A DNA stretch of 64,000 bases. It comes from Brachynemurus nebulosus. Its lineage: Eukaryota; Arthropoda; Insecta; Neuroptera; Myrmeleontidae. Every line of letters begins with the position of its first letter. Positions within the stretch are counted from its first letter, which is position 1. Shown one piece after another: positions 11,599 through 22,982 of this stretch. Position numbers and translations under genes: made by a program. Under the pieces are notes generated by a model, which saw only the letters and a program-made list of their open reading frames with translations, did not search any database and was not told the DNA's origin. The DNA lies in contig JAPWDM010000043.1 of NCBI GenBank assembly GCA_035578155.1, forward strand, positions 2,106,419-2,170,418, given 5' to 3'.

Positions 11599-12004
11599 TA
11601 GTCGAATTTTTCAACTGAAAAAATTAGACTTATACAGCCTATACGATAAGAACGGCGAGAGGCGAGAGTAGGGGCGCTATCCGTTTTCGGACCCGTAGAA
11701 CACGATTCTGTAGAAAACCCGCTACCTTTTAACATGTGTAGGGCCCCCCTATGGAAGATACGAGACGAAATTTAGTAAGTGGGATCATTCCGATGCACAA
11801 CAATACTATCAAAGTGGGGTCAAATTTTGGGTAATTTTTGGATCCAACCCAACTTTTATGGGGGTGGCGGGGGGCAACAAAACAATAAAACTTTTCCAAA
11901 CCGGTTGGAAATAATGTTTCGGTCGATTATCTACAACATATCCAAAATTCAGCTTCTTAGGATGATTTGTAGGGAGTAGAGGGGGAAAAAATTATGTTGG
12001 CTGG
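11599..12004. repeat. Dispersed repeat, copy 1 (paired with 62801)
   Basis: TAGTCGAATTTTT to GATTCTGTAGAAAA (11599-11722) is closely matched at 62801-62921. The next part (CGCTACCTTTTAACATG and on) matches the inverse of 62990-63014, so this copy carries head and inverted tail side by side. The remainder to 12004 is GC-richer repeat sequence without a gene; a 66-codon frame at 11779-11979 is judged accidental. Confidence 0.7.
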
Positions 12005-12640
12005 ATCTAACACGCCCACAGCCCCCCAAGATTAACGTAGGGAGTTGAAATTTGGGATGTTGATAGAGTTCATACCTAGGGTCTGCTTTTTCGAGGTTTT
12101 AATATTTTACCCTCACCCTTACCATTTTTAAGCTACAATTTCATGCTTATTCGACGTTTTTGAAGTTCACAAGTTTGTGAAGTACCACTCGCACAGGTCA
12201 CCCAAATAAACCTAGAGAGCTGAAATTTTGTATTCGGATTGAGTTGGTATCAAGGGGGTGCCTTTTGGGGATCTCAACTTTTAACCCTTACCCCCACCAT
12301 TTTTATACCAAAAAGAACATGATTTTTCTTGTTTTTTAACAGTTTCCTTCTGGTCAAAATCTCCCCCAATAAACCTACAGGGCTGGAATTTTGTATACAG
12401 GTTAAGTTAATAGCCAGCCACTGCTTTTTGGAGGTTTCAAATTTTAACCCTAACCCCCACGATTTTTACGCCATTATTTCCTTGATTTTTTTGTTTTTAT
12501 TCTAACACGTCTAGAGACTCTCTAAGGAAACCTAGAGGGCTGAAATTTTGTACGTGTATTGAGTTAGTATACAGCTAGTGCCTTTTAGGGATTCCACATT
12601 ACTTTTCCCCCCACTTCTCCCATTTTTGCATCGGAATTCA
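12005..12640. repeat. Tandem array, four units of about 156-175 bp
   Basis: Units begin near 12034, 12209, 12371 and 12529 with AACCTAGAGGGCTGAAAT or close variants, and contain TTTTAACCCTTACCCCCAC and CATTTTT. Divergence between units is considerable. No coding capacity. Confidence 0.75.
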
Positions 12641-13305
12641 ATGGTATTTTTAAATGTGTTTTAAATGCATTATATTTATTCTAATACAAGTAGGCGAATA
12701 GTAATTTAAAAAAAAAAATGAACTTACTTTTATAACAAATGCAATACACAAATATTCAGTAATTTAAAAATGTTATTAAAGTCACTGTTTATTTATAAAG
12801 TAGGAATTTTGGATTTTTATTTATAAAATAGAAATTTTAGATTTTTTTAGAAAGAAAAAATATCTTCATAAAAGCCTTCCAGTTCACTATTTAACGTCCT
12901 TTTTTAATATTTAAAAATAAAACACAAAGGCAATTGGCGGATAAGCATGGGTAGGTATGCCGTCGTACGAATTGTGTTGGCTTTTTTCCTGCTAACTACT
13001 ATCGGCACCAAATTGAAATTGACTGAGATTCAGCCTATAAAAACTTAAAACTTTTTTTTTAAAGCCCTGATCAGCCGGACACTCATCATCAGTTTTGAAA
13101 CCGCCATAATGACAAATCGCTTGTCGACTTTCAATCACATTTCGCTTGTAGACATTCAATACCGAAGATGACGGGAAAAAATCGACTTCGGTGATGGGGC
13201 CCCGCTGCTCACGGCGTTTTTTTATAAATCGTCCATAGATTGCTGTATACTGTAATAAAAAAATTAATATTTTACGGTTTTTCGTAAATTTCGACGGTTA
13301 GACAA
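12641..13305. other. AT-rich spacer, no gene seen
   Basis: Contains a short internal duplication (TATTTATAAAGTAGGAATTT near 12790-12840) and nothing else that I can support. Confidence 0.5.
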
Positions 13306-13383
13306 AAAATTTTGCAAAAACCCTTTCTTAGCGAGCGCCTACGACCCAATAGGGACCTACATGCCAAGTGAGTGGTATTTCGC

Positions 13384-13392
<9 letters not shown>
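13306..13392. repeat. Dispersed repeat fragment (family of 16868)
   Basis: CCTTTCTTAGCGAGCGCCTACG is closely similar to 16950-16975, followed by a TAGGGACCTAC-like phrase as in the 16868 copy. It is a truncated fragment with no coding content. Confidence 0.5.
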
Positions 13393-13473
<81 letters not shown>

Positions 13474-13491
13474 TAGATAGATAGATAGATG
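13388..13491. repeat. (TA)n then (GATA)n microsatellite
   Basis: TA repeats to about 13470 followed by five GATA units. Confidence 0.95.
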
Positions 13492-14726
13492 AATTTATTT
13501 TACTGTTGAATCTTCTACCATGTGGCGGTGCTAAATCTTATTATAATTTAGGTAATATAGTTCATTTATTTCAAGAATTAATTTGTTTTGTCAATAATGC
13601 TTCCTCTAACCGTTTTAAAACATACATGTACATCTGTTCAAAGACGTATTTAAACATATTTACCTTTTTACTATACGAATTAGTCCACACCAAATCAACC
13701 AATGCTCAAAATCGTATGTCTTCAGATCACTATAATATTTCTTTTATAAGGAAGTACTTGCTTTAAAAATAACGAATATAAATTTTGGCTAACCTAAATT
13801 TTTATCTTTTTATTACCATTATTTTTGTAGTTATAATTAAGCCACAAAAAAACCACTGCCATCGCCATTTTTTATTTTTATAAAGCAAAAATTTTTCTCG
13901 AAAGAGACAAGCAAAAAAAAAAACACCTTTCACAGGTATTTTTTTGTTTCTTAATTTTCCTCGGGCTTCTTACAAACGCCTCCGGGCCTCCTTTTCAAGC
14001 CCGGGCCCTGTGACTACAACCCCGGCTACCCCATTCTCTCATCGGGTTTATATTTCATTAGGATATAACAAAAATTCTCTGTTTACCATAATATAATATA
14101 GTTTTCTCAATAATGAGCTTCGTAAGTGAATTTTTGTATTCTAAAAATCGAATTTTGTTGGTTTCAGTTAATTTTCATCATACTTTTTTAAAATGACTCA
14201 TCCTCCTGAAACCGTAGGGCAATAAACTACAATTCTTTAATAATTTCCCGTGTGCTGGGAAATTCAACTGGTTTGCGTGTAAATATGGCATTTTTCAAAG
14301 TTATGTGATTATCTAATATACGAACAACGAAATATTTTGCCTTCAACTGTGTTGCATTGTACTCGTCATTACCCAAACATTTATTTTATTGAACAGTAAA
14401 ATTGATTGAACGTACACGTTACGTAGGCAGTAAATAAACAGGTATATGTACATATACGTACACACGCAACGTCGTAGTGAGGAACGTTCCTCCTGTATAG
14501 TAATTCCACTAGTTTGTTAATGCATTGGGTAAGGTTAATTCGTACAAAATAAGGCATGTTTGTTATTTTTTTGTGACGACACAGTTAAAATCTCTTTATT
14601 AAAACCAGTGGTATATTAAAGTATAACATTCGAAGAATATTGTATAAAACTTTCGCCAAGAAATATTAAAAAATACAGTAATGGCAGCAATTATTCGAAC
14701 GTGTCTCGGAAAAAAGTAGAATTGCG
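13492..14726. other. Spacer with a solo hAT-like terminus
   Basis: No gene is supported; an 86-codon frame at 13506-13766 has no recognisable domain. At 13955-14010 a GC-rich segment ends AAGCCCGGGCCCTG, which reads CAGGGCCCGGGCTT on the other strand, a hAT-like end without a visible partner. A perfect small palindrome GAGGAACGTTCCTC lies near 14481. Confidence 0.45.
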
Positions 14727-15100
14727 GTGCCCCTCATAACTTGGTGCTGGATTATCCGAAATAAAAAAATTAAAGTTCATTCGTTAGATAATAGTTTTCC
14801 TCAGGTAACGCTGGGAGGGTTTTTCGAAATTTCAATTTTTTACTTTTTTGGAACACTTAGAACGAAAAAACACGATTTTTGCGAAAAAAATTGGCTAATT
14901 TGTTATTGTAAAATAAAAATTATTTACAAATTTGAAAAAAACTCTCCAGCGTTACCTCGTAAATTATGTACAGAAATAGTGTTCAAAATTTCAAATGGAT
15001 CGGTGCTGTAGTTTTGAAATTATAGGGTCACCGACGTTGAAAACCTGGGCTGTGGGGAAAACGCTTTAAAGTTTTGAACACTTAAAAATTCTTGTATAAA
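14727..15100. repeat. Probable interspersed repeat
   Basis: GGTAACGCTGGGAGGGTTTTT (from about 14807) and its inverse-like AAAAACTCTCCAGCGTTACC (from about 14936) form an imperfect inverted pair. The region after it (to GGAAAACGCTTTAAAG, 15070) has the look of noncoding transposon sequence. The 94-codon frame here is a by-product of that structure. Confidence 0.45.
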
Positions 15101-15600
15101 ACTGATGTAGAATACTTACTGCTAAACTAAATTTTGTACCCTACACTAACAAAATATACAGTACAGGTATAAACACGTTAGTACTTCCATTGAAATTTCT
15201 ATAATATAACTGAGAGAGAGATATATATAGAGAGCGAAACGTCTGCCAGGTAACAACAAAAATGCTTATAACTTCGTCAATTTTGCTCCAATTAACTTGA
15301 AATTTTGAGACAATATTCTTGAGATATTATGCATTCAGTTAAAAAAATAAAAAAAATGCAAAAAAATTATTTTAATACCTTACCCTGCCCTTAAGAAGAT
15401 AAAATACATATTTTATTATATTAAGAAGATAATATACTTTTGCAATAAAGATGGATATAGAGTAATTATGTCTGAACTCCCCCTATTAGTTGTTATATCT
15501 CTCACTCAGGTAATATTGGACGATACATACAATGTATAAAAATACACTACGTTGTAAAAAAAGTAATCGATTTTGAAATAGTTTGCTTATTTATATAGTA
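15101..15600. other. AT-rich spacer
   Basis: A short duplication TTAAGAAGATAA occurs at 15391 and 15420. No gene seen. Confidence 0.5.
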
Positions 15601-15905
15601 ACTAGCCGTATGCCCGATGGGATTTCCCATCGACAACATATTTTTCTTAGGTACTCACTTTCTGCTCATTTTTAATGTTTTTCAAAAGCCTAAGTCAATA
15701 TCCACGTTTTTAACTTCAAAAATGACGAACTTCGCATATGAACTTTCATTTTCTGTTTTAACCCCTTAGGCAATAAATTTCCAGAAACAACTAACTTTTA
15801 TTTATAAATAGAAACCTAAACGCCAATTTTCATAACTCCTGTGCTTAATTTCGTCCTTCTAAACCCAACAGTTTAGGTTGTGCGTTGTCTGTCAGTCAGT
15901 GTATA
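15601..15905. repeat. Dispersed repeat ending in GTCAGTCAGT
   Basis: Starts AACTAGCCGTATGCCCG and ends AACCCAACAGTTTAGGTTGTG, then CGTTGTCTGTCAGTCAGTG. The same ending recurs at 17010-17060. Repeats with this terminal box are widespread in insects, often as tails of retroelements; that link is from memory. No protein is encoded. Confidence 0.55.
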
Positions 15906-16640
15906 AAATATAATTTATTTTAATAGCCATAGTAACATATATTTATATATTATACCACAAACTTAAAAAAAAAAACGACGGATTGCACTCCGGGAGTGCC
16001 GGCAGAAGTGAAAACTTGAATATTAACGTTGTGCATTTTTGATATTTTGGAATGGTTAGGGAATAATTTTGCACGAATTGCTTTAATTATCAGTATAAAA
16101 GTACTATCATTTATGTGATAGAATACAATATTTATTTATTGCGCTATCGTACACGGCACACCCTGCCGGAACGCTAGAAAAAGTGGACTTTTGAGTGCGC
16201 GTTTGGAGCGCTGTATCTTTTCACCTGTACAAGATAGACAGGTGCTCTCGCTGACTTTTTTGTAGAGAATTCGATTCTCTACAAAAAAGGTCTTAACACT
16301 TTTTAATGTATCTATCACCGTTTTCGCTACGTAAGCGGTGAAAGCTCAAAAAACGCTATTTATGAATTTTCAATATTGTTTAAACAATATAAAAAAACAT
16401 TTCCGGGAGTTCACATTTTGCACAAATGTTCTCTTCGGTAATCCCTACAAGAATCTCTTTTTAAAAATTTTTTATCTCTATTCTAAAATTAATGTTTAAT
16501 GAGATAGGGCTTAAAATTAGTGCTATTGGAGTAAACCCGTATAAATATCTATCTGTCCTTTGGCGTTACACTGGTTTCAGTAGTATAGAGATACTACCGT
16601 TCGTTCTGTATTCTGTACTACTGTCTACTGTTATGTACTG
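15906..16640. other. Spacer containing a perfect hairpin
   Basis: No gene is supported. At 16256-16288 a perfect 15-bp stem (TTTTTTGTAGAGAAT and its inverse) encloses TCG. Short open frames at 16136-16318 and 16492-16677 lack any recognisable content. Confidence 0.5.
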
Positions 16641-16862
16641 TCGTCTTACGAATTTTCGATCAGGTCACGTGTCCTGATGCCAGTTTAACATTTTTCACCC
16701 ATTACAAAAAAAGTGTACAACGCAGTTTATTGTCTGCTATACTGACTGTCTACTTTCCATCCGTCTTACGAATTTTTGATCAGATCTTACGAATTTTCGA
16801 TCAGGTCACGTGACCTGACGCGAGTTTAACATTTTTTACCCATTACAAAAAAAGTGTACAAC
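16641..16862. repeat. Two direct copies of an 80-bp segment
   Basis: GTCTTACGAATTTTCGATCAG to AAGTGTACAACGC occurs at 16642-16723 and 16783-16862. The second copy contains a perfect 18-bp palindrome TCAGGTCACGTGACCTGA (16801-16818); the first differs by one base. No gene. Confidence 0.8.
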
Positions 16863-16867
16863 GCCGC

Positions 16868-17062
16868 TAAAGAAGTTTTCACTTCAAAAACGAATTTACA
16901 TACAAATTTTCATCCCCTATTAAACTCATTTAGGGGATGGATTTTCAAAAATCCTTTCTTAGTGCTCACCTACGTTACATAGGGAACTACTATGCAAAAT
17001 TTCGTTCTTTTAAACCCAACGGTTTAGGCTGTGCGTTGTCTGTCAGTCAGGCAGTCAGTGTT
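16868..17062. repeat. Dispersed repeat with GTCAGTCAGGCAGTCAGTG end
   Basis: Matches the tail of the 15601 copy (CCCAACGGTTTAGGCTGTGC) and the 13306 fragment. Three copies within 4 kb in the same orientation suggest a family with a defined end. Confidence 0.6.
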
Positions 17063-17203
17063 AGAAATTTATTAAGTAGATGCAATGATATACCTACTTA
17101 AATAAGTAATTTTAAATTAAATAAATAATATTAAGAAATTACCTTTACTAACTCTGAATACTTCGAAGTAAAAAAATGAAGTAGCATTATAAACTAAAAC
17201 GCA

Positions 17204-17594
17204 CTCACATTGTCAGCACATCACTTAAAATATAAAATTATTACACTGTAAAATACATCTTATTGTTAGTCACTATCACTTAAACTTTCATCACACGCCT
17301 ATTACTAAACGCACCTATCACTAAAATTTACTCACACTGTCAGCACATCACTTAAAATATAAAATTATTACACTGTAAAATACATCTTATTGTTAGTCAC
17401 TATCACTTGAACTTTCATCACACACCTATTACTAAACGCACCTATCTCTAAAATTTACTCACACTGTCAGCACATCACTTAAAATATAAAATTATTACAC
17501 TGTAAAATACATCTTATTGTTAGTCACTATCACTTGAACTTTCATCACACACCTACTACTAAACGCACCTATCACTAAAATTTACTCACACTGT
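17204..17594. repeat. Exact 127-bp tandem array, three units plus a start
   Basis: CTCACACTGTCAGCACATC begins units at 17204, 17331, 17458 and (partly) 17585, spaced exactly 127 bp. Units differ at only a few positions, so the array is young. No coding frame. This is satellite-like. Confidence 0.9.
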
Positions 17595-18261
17595 ATAATA
17601 GCTTCCGATCCATCATTTTTTTTTTTTTTTTTTTGCTTCACTAGCTATTCTAGTTAAAGTTGCCAGCGATATACCCGTAGCTGCAATAACACGATTTTTA
17701 ACTTGAGTTAATGGATTTTCACACCATCACTTTCACTTTTCATAAACACTAACACATTTAAAATGATAAGTTTTGCTTGTGGACTTAATATTTTATTTTT
17801 AATACTCGTATTCATTTCCATATTTAAATTAATTAAATATCAATAGATAAAAACCCGATTAAAATAGAGGGTATAAAAAAGTATAATAATAATCAAGAAT
17901 ACGATAAATTAAAAAAAATTGTTAAAATATCGAAAATTGTATCTCGCAGGTAAAGCGCTTGACTAGCCAAAGCTAAGTAAAAGTACTGATTCTAAAAATT
18001 ACAAATTTATTTGTAAACACAAATTTTGTAAAATTAATAAACAGATTTTATTAAAAAATTCATAATAATAGCAACATTTACAAAGGTAGGTTTTATGCAG
18101 GTTTTATGACTGTATCAGGTAGTTCAATAAGATTGAATACATTTCATTTAATTAACCACTGAAAAGTACAGACTTTAGAAGAGAAAAGTGTAGACCGTTT
18201 TATTATTTGCAATATTTAGTAAATTGTTCAGATAAGTATAAAATATTAAAATTCACCAATA
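17595..18261. other. AT-rich spacer
   Basis: Holds a T18 run near 17618. No gene is supported before the reverse transcriptase fragment. Confidence 0.5.
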
Positions 18262-18516
18262 TTTGAGCCTCTGAGCCCTCTGTTGGCAGAAATTTATATG
18301 TCGAACTTAGAAGAAATAATAATGAATAATACACTAACCAAACAACATGTAAAATTTTGGTATAGATATGTGGATGACATAATTATAGGCTTCGATGGAT
18401 CGATCCGCTAGCTACAAAAATTTGCAGAGTCATTAAATTCATTAGATCCAAAAATTCAATTTGACTTAGAGGTAGAAAAAGATAATTGTATAAACTATTT
18501 AGATTTGACTATATAG
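18262..18516 (+). pseudogene. Penelope-like reverse transcriptase, part 1
   Basis: The frame reads FEPLSPLLAEIYMSNLEE, then FWYRYVDDIIIGFDG (YVDD at 18367-18378, the catalytic Asp pair), then IQFDLEVEKDNCINYLDLTI. The PLSPLLAEIYM, YVDD and INYLDLTI blocks in this order and spacing match the palm of Penelope-like reverse transcriptases. A TAG stop interrupts at 18409-18411 and a second TAG lies at 18514-18516. The reading continues after a 2 kb insertion at 20502. The GIY-YIG endonuclease typical of many Penelope elements is not found. Confidence 0.8.
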
Positions 18517-18518
18517 TA

Positions 18519-20499
18519 CAGTCACTGAAAGACAAAATAATGTAAAAGCTCCCAATTTTCTCGGATTGAATGGATTTTCCTGAAAATTTGTATACCAGCT
18601 CATCTGACCCTACACTTCAAAAGTTATATTGTCTCGATGTGTGCTTTTTGATAATTAGGGGTAAAAACTACCCTTGTATGAAAAAAATACGAGAGGTCCA
18701 GATTTACGTATTTTAAAGATTCAATTTATGTTCAAATATGTTGGATAAAATTCCTTTTAGGTTTTTTAATATAATTTATGAAATTCAGTTACTTTTCTAC
18801 CCAAAAAAATCCTTAAAAACTACCCCTTCTTTCCGAAAAAATAGGAAAAAAAGTTTTAGCAGCTTAAAATAACCTTTTGGTGCATTCACAATGTATTATA
18901 TCTCTTTTATTATTCATTAGAAAACTTATCACTCATTAAAAAGCTGCAACCGTTAAAAAATAAACCACCCCTATAATAAAATAAAAAAAAAAGGTTATTG
19001 ACGGCTTGAGATATTGTATACTGGTATACATATTATGATGAATTGTAACTTTTTAAAAGTTTTCAAATGTATGATTATATTGTAATTTTTAATCTCCCAA
19101 AAACCCTGATAGAAGAACTACCCCTTATAAAAAATCCTACCCCTTATGAAAAAATAGCATAAAAATTATATGTGTGGAAAAATAGCATGTGAATTATACA
19201 TTACATGTTGATACAATTAATTTTTTTTTCATTTTATTGAATTTATCTTTAAGATTTTTAACTAAATTATTAAAAAAAAAAATACAAAAAATACACAAAG
19301 ATAATGGTAGTTTACCTGCTCCAAAAATTTTACCGAAAAAAAGCAACTAGTTTTCTAACTATAACTTTTTTAACTTTTAAGTTATCAATTCGCTTAAAAA
19401 ACCATTTTGTAGGGAATTTTGAGCACTATAAGTATTATGATTTACAATTTTTTTGAGTCCTTCAATTTTTGGATTTGTAAGTTTAAAGGGCTTAGGAAAG
19501 GTAGTCTTCGCGTTCTGTTTTGAGCTTCTAACGATCATAACTCAGTCAAATTTGGACGTACAAAAATGAACAGAAAAGTAAATTTGTCAGCAAGGAAAAA
19601 TCTACAATTTTTATTCTATAATTTTTTTTCATTTTGTTAGTTTTTTAAATATTTTAAAAAAAATATGATTTTTTTTAAAAATTAAATTTTTTTTAAGAGT
19701 TAATCAATCATATTTTTGAATTCAAGCTTCTAAATCCGTTCAAACTCCCAGAACCTATTGTTTATATATGAATAAAGTAAATTTGCGACGGATTACGCTT
19801 AGCTTCAATGTTTACCGTCAAGTAACTTTGATACCGATTTTTTTTTCTCAAAAATCAAGACAACCATTTTGCTTTGAATGTAACTCCGTTAATTTTCATA
19901 CTAATGGCTTTTACCACAAGCTCAAAATAAAGATCTATTCAAGTACTTTAAAAAGTGTAATATGAGTTTTTTTTCGAAAAACCTTTCATTTTTCCGCCAA
20001 ATGGCATTGAAAGTTTCGATTTTAGCTATCGTTAAAATGGATTTTAACTTCAAGGAGTCATAACTCGGGTTCTGTTCTACCTACAAAAATAAAAAAAGAA
20101 TGTAATCTCTTTGTTACTTAATTATCTTTATTTTTACTCGTAACCATTTTTTGTGTAAAACTTAAAGTTTTTGAGATACTTGCAAAATATCCCTCAAAAA
20201 CATGCATTTTTGGGGCTAAAAACGACCACATTTAGGCGCCAATATCTCAAAAGTATTGATTGTATAAAAAATTCTTACAGAACATTTTTTGCTTAGAATT
20301 TGTCCCTCTATCGAACGGTCAGGTTATTTTTCATAAAAAAAATTCCAACCCCCAGAAGGGGTGGTTTCCACCCCTAGGGTGAAAGCACACATCGGCATTA
20401 TATAACTTTTGTTACTTGGGCTACTCCCTAGCCACAGTTCAAATTTCAAGCCAATCCATCCCATCCGAAAAAATTGGTAGCCAAATGCTTCAGTTACTG
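18519..20499. mobile_element. TA-flanked insertion splitting the reverse transcriptase
   Basis: The element starts CAGTCACTGAA and ends in the near-inverse TTCAGTTACTG, with TA on both sides (18517-18518 and 20500-20501). This is the layout of Tc1/mariner-type elements (CAGT ends, TA target duplication). The 1981-bp body is AT-rich with several repeat-like phrases (for example CCCAGAAGGGGTGGTTTCCA near 20350) and no transposase. The matching ends are only about 11 bp, so the superfamily call rests on the TA, the CAGT tips and the precise split of a coding frame. Confidence 0.75.
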
Positions 20500-20501
20500 T
20501 A

Positions 20502-20763
20502 CTAATAACCAAAATTAACAATAAGCTTGATTTCAATATATATAGAAAACCATCTTACTCAAGTATTACAATTCCAAATGATTCAGTAAGTCCGTATCAA
20601 CATAAAGTCGCAGCCTACAATTCAATGATCCACCGCGCGTTTAATATACCTTTGTCGGAAGGAAATTTTAAAAAAGAAATAAATAATATTAAAATAATAT
20701 TGTCTTTTTATCATTTTCAAGTTCAATCTTTTGCCGCGTGTTTGCTTGCCTCCTGTCACATGT
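20502..20763 (+). pseudogene. Penelope-like reverse transcriptase, part 2
   Basis: Directly after the insertion the frame reads LITKINNKLDFNIYRKPSYS, then PYQHKVAAYNSMIHRAFNIPLS. The IYRKPSYS motif and the HKVAAYNSMIHRA helix are what follows INYLDLTI in Penelope-like enzymes, so this is the continuation of 18262-18516. The join is one base out of frame and preceded by a stop, so the gene was already decaying or decayed later. Homology fades after about 20700; the frame stops at 20761-20763. Confidence 0.8.
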
Positions 20764-20883
20764 AATATAATCTGGTTTTTCTTGACTTTTGGATTCTCTA
20801 TCACTCCCACCCTTTCCAGTTCCACATCACAGACCACCCCCCCCCCCCCTTAATAAGTATAGGTAGATAAAATTAGTATATAA
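20764..20883. other. Short spacer with a C tract
   Basis: About a dozen consecutive C near 20838-20849, then the TAA flank of the next element. Confidence 0.6.
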
Positions 20884-21442
20884 AGCCGGTTCTACACAAT
20901 GCTACGAACACCTTCCAACATTGGACGTTCGATGGTTCATCGCATCGTGTGGCCGTTGTTCGAACCTACGAGTGTCGAATGTCGAGCGTCAAACATTCGC
21001 ATTTGGCCATGTCCCGCTCGATGTCGGTATTCTTGCACCGAGTTAAAGGGATGCTTCGAACGTTTGAAGGTCAATGTTGGTTGCATTGGTTGGTTCGACT
21101 CAGCAGCTACACGACTCGTTCATGTGAAGAGAGACAACATCAGGGTACAACATTAGAGATCACATAAGACAGATGACATCCTCGTCCACTGAATAAACGT
21201 TTGTACCAACACATTATACAAGAGAGACAACATCAGTGTATAACATTAGAGATAACATCAGACAGATAATAGCCTCGTCCACTGAATAAACGTTTGTACC
21301 AACACATCATCATTCGTATTGAATCAAACATTCGATTCACCGTGTAGCAGATATATTCGTCGCACCAACTATCGAACTTAATTGCCTCAAACGTTCGATC
21401 GAACGTTGGAAGGAACGTTCGTAGCATCGTGTAGAACCAGCT
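20884..21442. mobile_element. MITE with TAA duplication, PIF/Harbinger-like
   Basis: Ends AGCCGGTTCTACACAATGCT and its near-inverse, TAA on both sides (20881-20883 and 21443-21445). A three-base TWA duplication is characteristic of PIF/Harbinger, and the tip resembles that group. The inner flanks repeat CGTTCGA phrases. Overlapping open frames (20899-21167, 21233-21427) arise from the palindromic arms and encode nothing recognisable. Confidence 0.65.
21128..21310. repeat. Two tandem copies of a 93-bp unit
   Basis: AGAGAGACAACATCAG starts at 21128 and 21221; both copies end in GTTTGTACCAACACAT. Inside the MITE. Confidence 0.8.
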
Positions 21443-21780
21443 TAAGACATGTAACGAATGTAATATTTATTCTGTTTGAAAATGAACTGACGGTTCGAAA
21501 CAATGTTGTCACAGTTTCAAAATAAAAGTGGTATTTTTGCGAAGTAAAATATTTGTTTATTATTTACAAATATGGAATACCATAAAGTAAAGAATCAAAT
21601 CTATTATTATTTTGTTGTCTTTTAACTTGCTATTAAATGTCAAATTTAATTTAATAGGAGGATAATTTAAAAATAGGATATATTGGTTTAGTTAGAGTGA
21701 GAAATTCATACGATGCAAAGCAGCCCTGCAACTATAAGCAAATTTTAACATAATAGTAACATAAGAGAAACATAAAATAC

Positions 21781-22982
21781 ATACATTGGACTCTCGATTC
21801 TGTCACATAAATGTTGGGTCCAGGGTGACGTTAATGATTTACATTAAACAGTAATTTTTTAGTATAATGAAACCACGATTCCATATGTTACAAGGGTTGC
21901 AAGTAGGGTTGCCAGGTCTTAAAATCGAAAAGATCAGTCAGTTTAGCCGGACATTTGGGTAAAAAAGCCGGACATCCTTAATTTTTTAGTCTTAGTATAA
22001 CACGACTATATTTTTAAAAGTAAAACAAGGCTTTTTTATCAATTACCATAAAATTTTCTTAAATTCTAATGAAACAACAATAAAATTGAATGAATCAGTT
22101 TTCTTTATTATTGATCTTTCAGTATTCATTACAATATTAATTTCAATAATTGCATGACAACAGTAGTTAGCAGTAACTACTATTGCAATTTGCAATCAAA
22201 AACAAAATTAAACAAAACACTAACGAACTAAATAAACTTTAAATTAATTGCAACATAAAAAGTAATTGATATTTTTCATTGGCAAACATCTGCTTTAAAA
22301 GCTCATTTTCTTTTGAAATTGAGTTGTAAAACTCTTTACAAGTCAAATTTTTAAAATTAAATTGTACAACCAACATGTTGACCTATTAAAGAAAAAATTC
22401 TTCCAACATTTGCATTATGACCAGGAATGGAAAAATAATATTGACAAATAGTAAGGAATTCTGAAAAGAAATCTGAATTACTGATCGATTTCTTTGCCTA
22501 TCTGGAAAAAAGATTTAAAATTTTGTGTAATGTAATAGCCAATAACGTCTAGGTATTGTCTAATAAAGCCAGTAGTTCTATTAAGATTGTTTTTTAAATG
22601 AAGTATTAAAATGCCAAGTTTTATGTAGAATATTGAGTTTTCAGGAAAACTAAAATAACAATACGTTATAAGTATTTATATGGAGAAGATTCATTATTGT
22701 ATAAAATTTGAATGCTGGGTACAAAACTTCAATTTTACCCCTGTAACTTCATTTATTACTTGTAACAAACTTGACAAATGTAAAAAAAAAAAATGGTCAA
22801 ATTTAAAAAGCCTAACAAAAGCCGGACAGGCCGGACACGAAACCAAAAAGCCTGACTGTGTCCCGCTTTATCCGGACGCCTGGCAACCCTAATTGCAAGT
22901 GAACCGCCACTGGATAGTCACTCTCGATTCTGGCCCTCCCTAGCCACAACATTTATGTGACAGAATCGAGAGTCCAATGTAT
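21781..22982. mobile_element. TIR element split by a hAT-like insertion
   Basis: ATACATTGGACTCTCGATTC (21781) is perfectly inverted at the right end (to 22982) over about 35 bp, to AAATGTTG/CAACATTT. Without the inner insertion it would be only about 210 bp, a typical MITE. A partial extra copy of ACTCTCGATTCTGG lies at 22919. TA could be the target duplication. Confidence 0.7.
21904..22891. mobile_element. hAT-like element, 8-bp duplication
   Basis: Ends TAGGGTTGCCAGGTC and GCCTGGCAACCCTA, flanked by GTTGCAAG (21896-21903) and ATTGCAAG (22892-22899), seven of eight matching. Repeated AGCCGGACA phrases lie near both ends. No transposase frame; the 70-codon frame at 22680-22892 runs into the terminus and is accidental. 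Nested in the element at 21781-22982. Confidence 0.8.

Noticed and set aside
13506..13766. 86-codon open frame
   Set aside because: Composition as in AT-rich spacer; no recognisable domain.
14727..15011. 94-codon open frame
   Set aside because: Lies in an imperfect inverted repeat of noncoding type.
17204..17594. Regularly spaced repeats resembling a CRISPR array
   Set aside because: Whole 127-bp units repeat without unique spacers, in eukaryotic sequence.
20899..21167. Two overlapping forward frames of 85 and 72 codons
   Set aside because: Fall within the palindromic flank of a MITE; CGTTCGA repeats keep the frames open.
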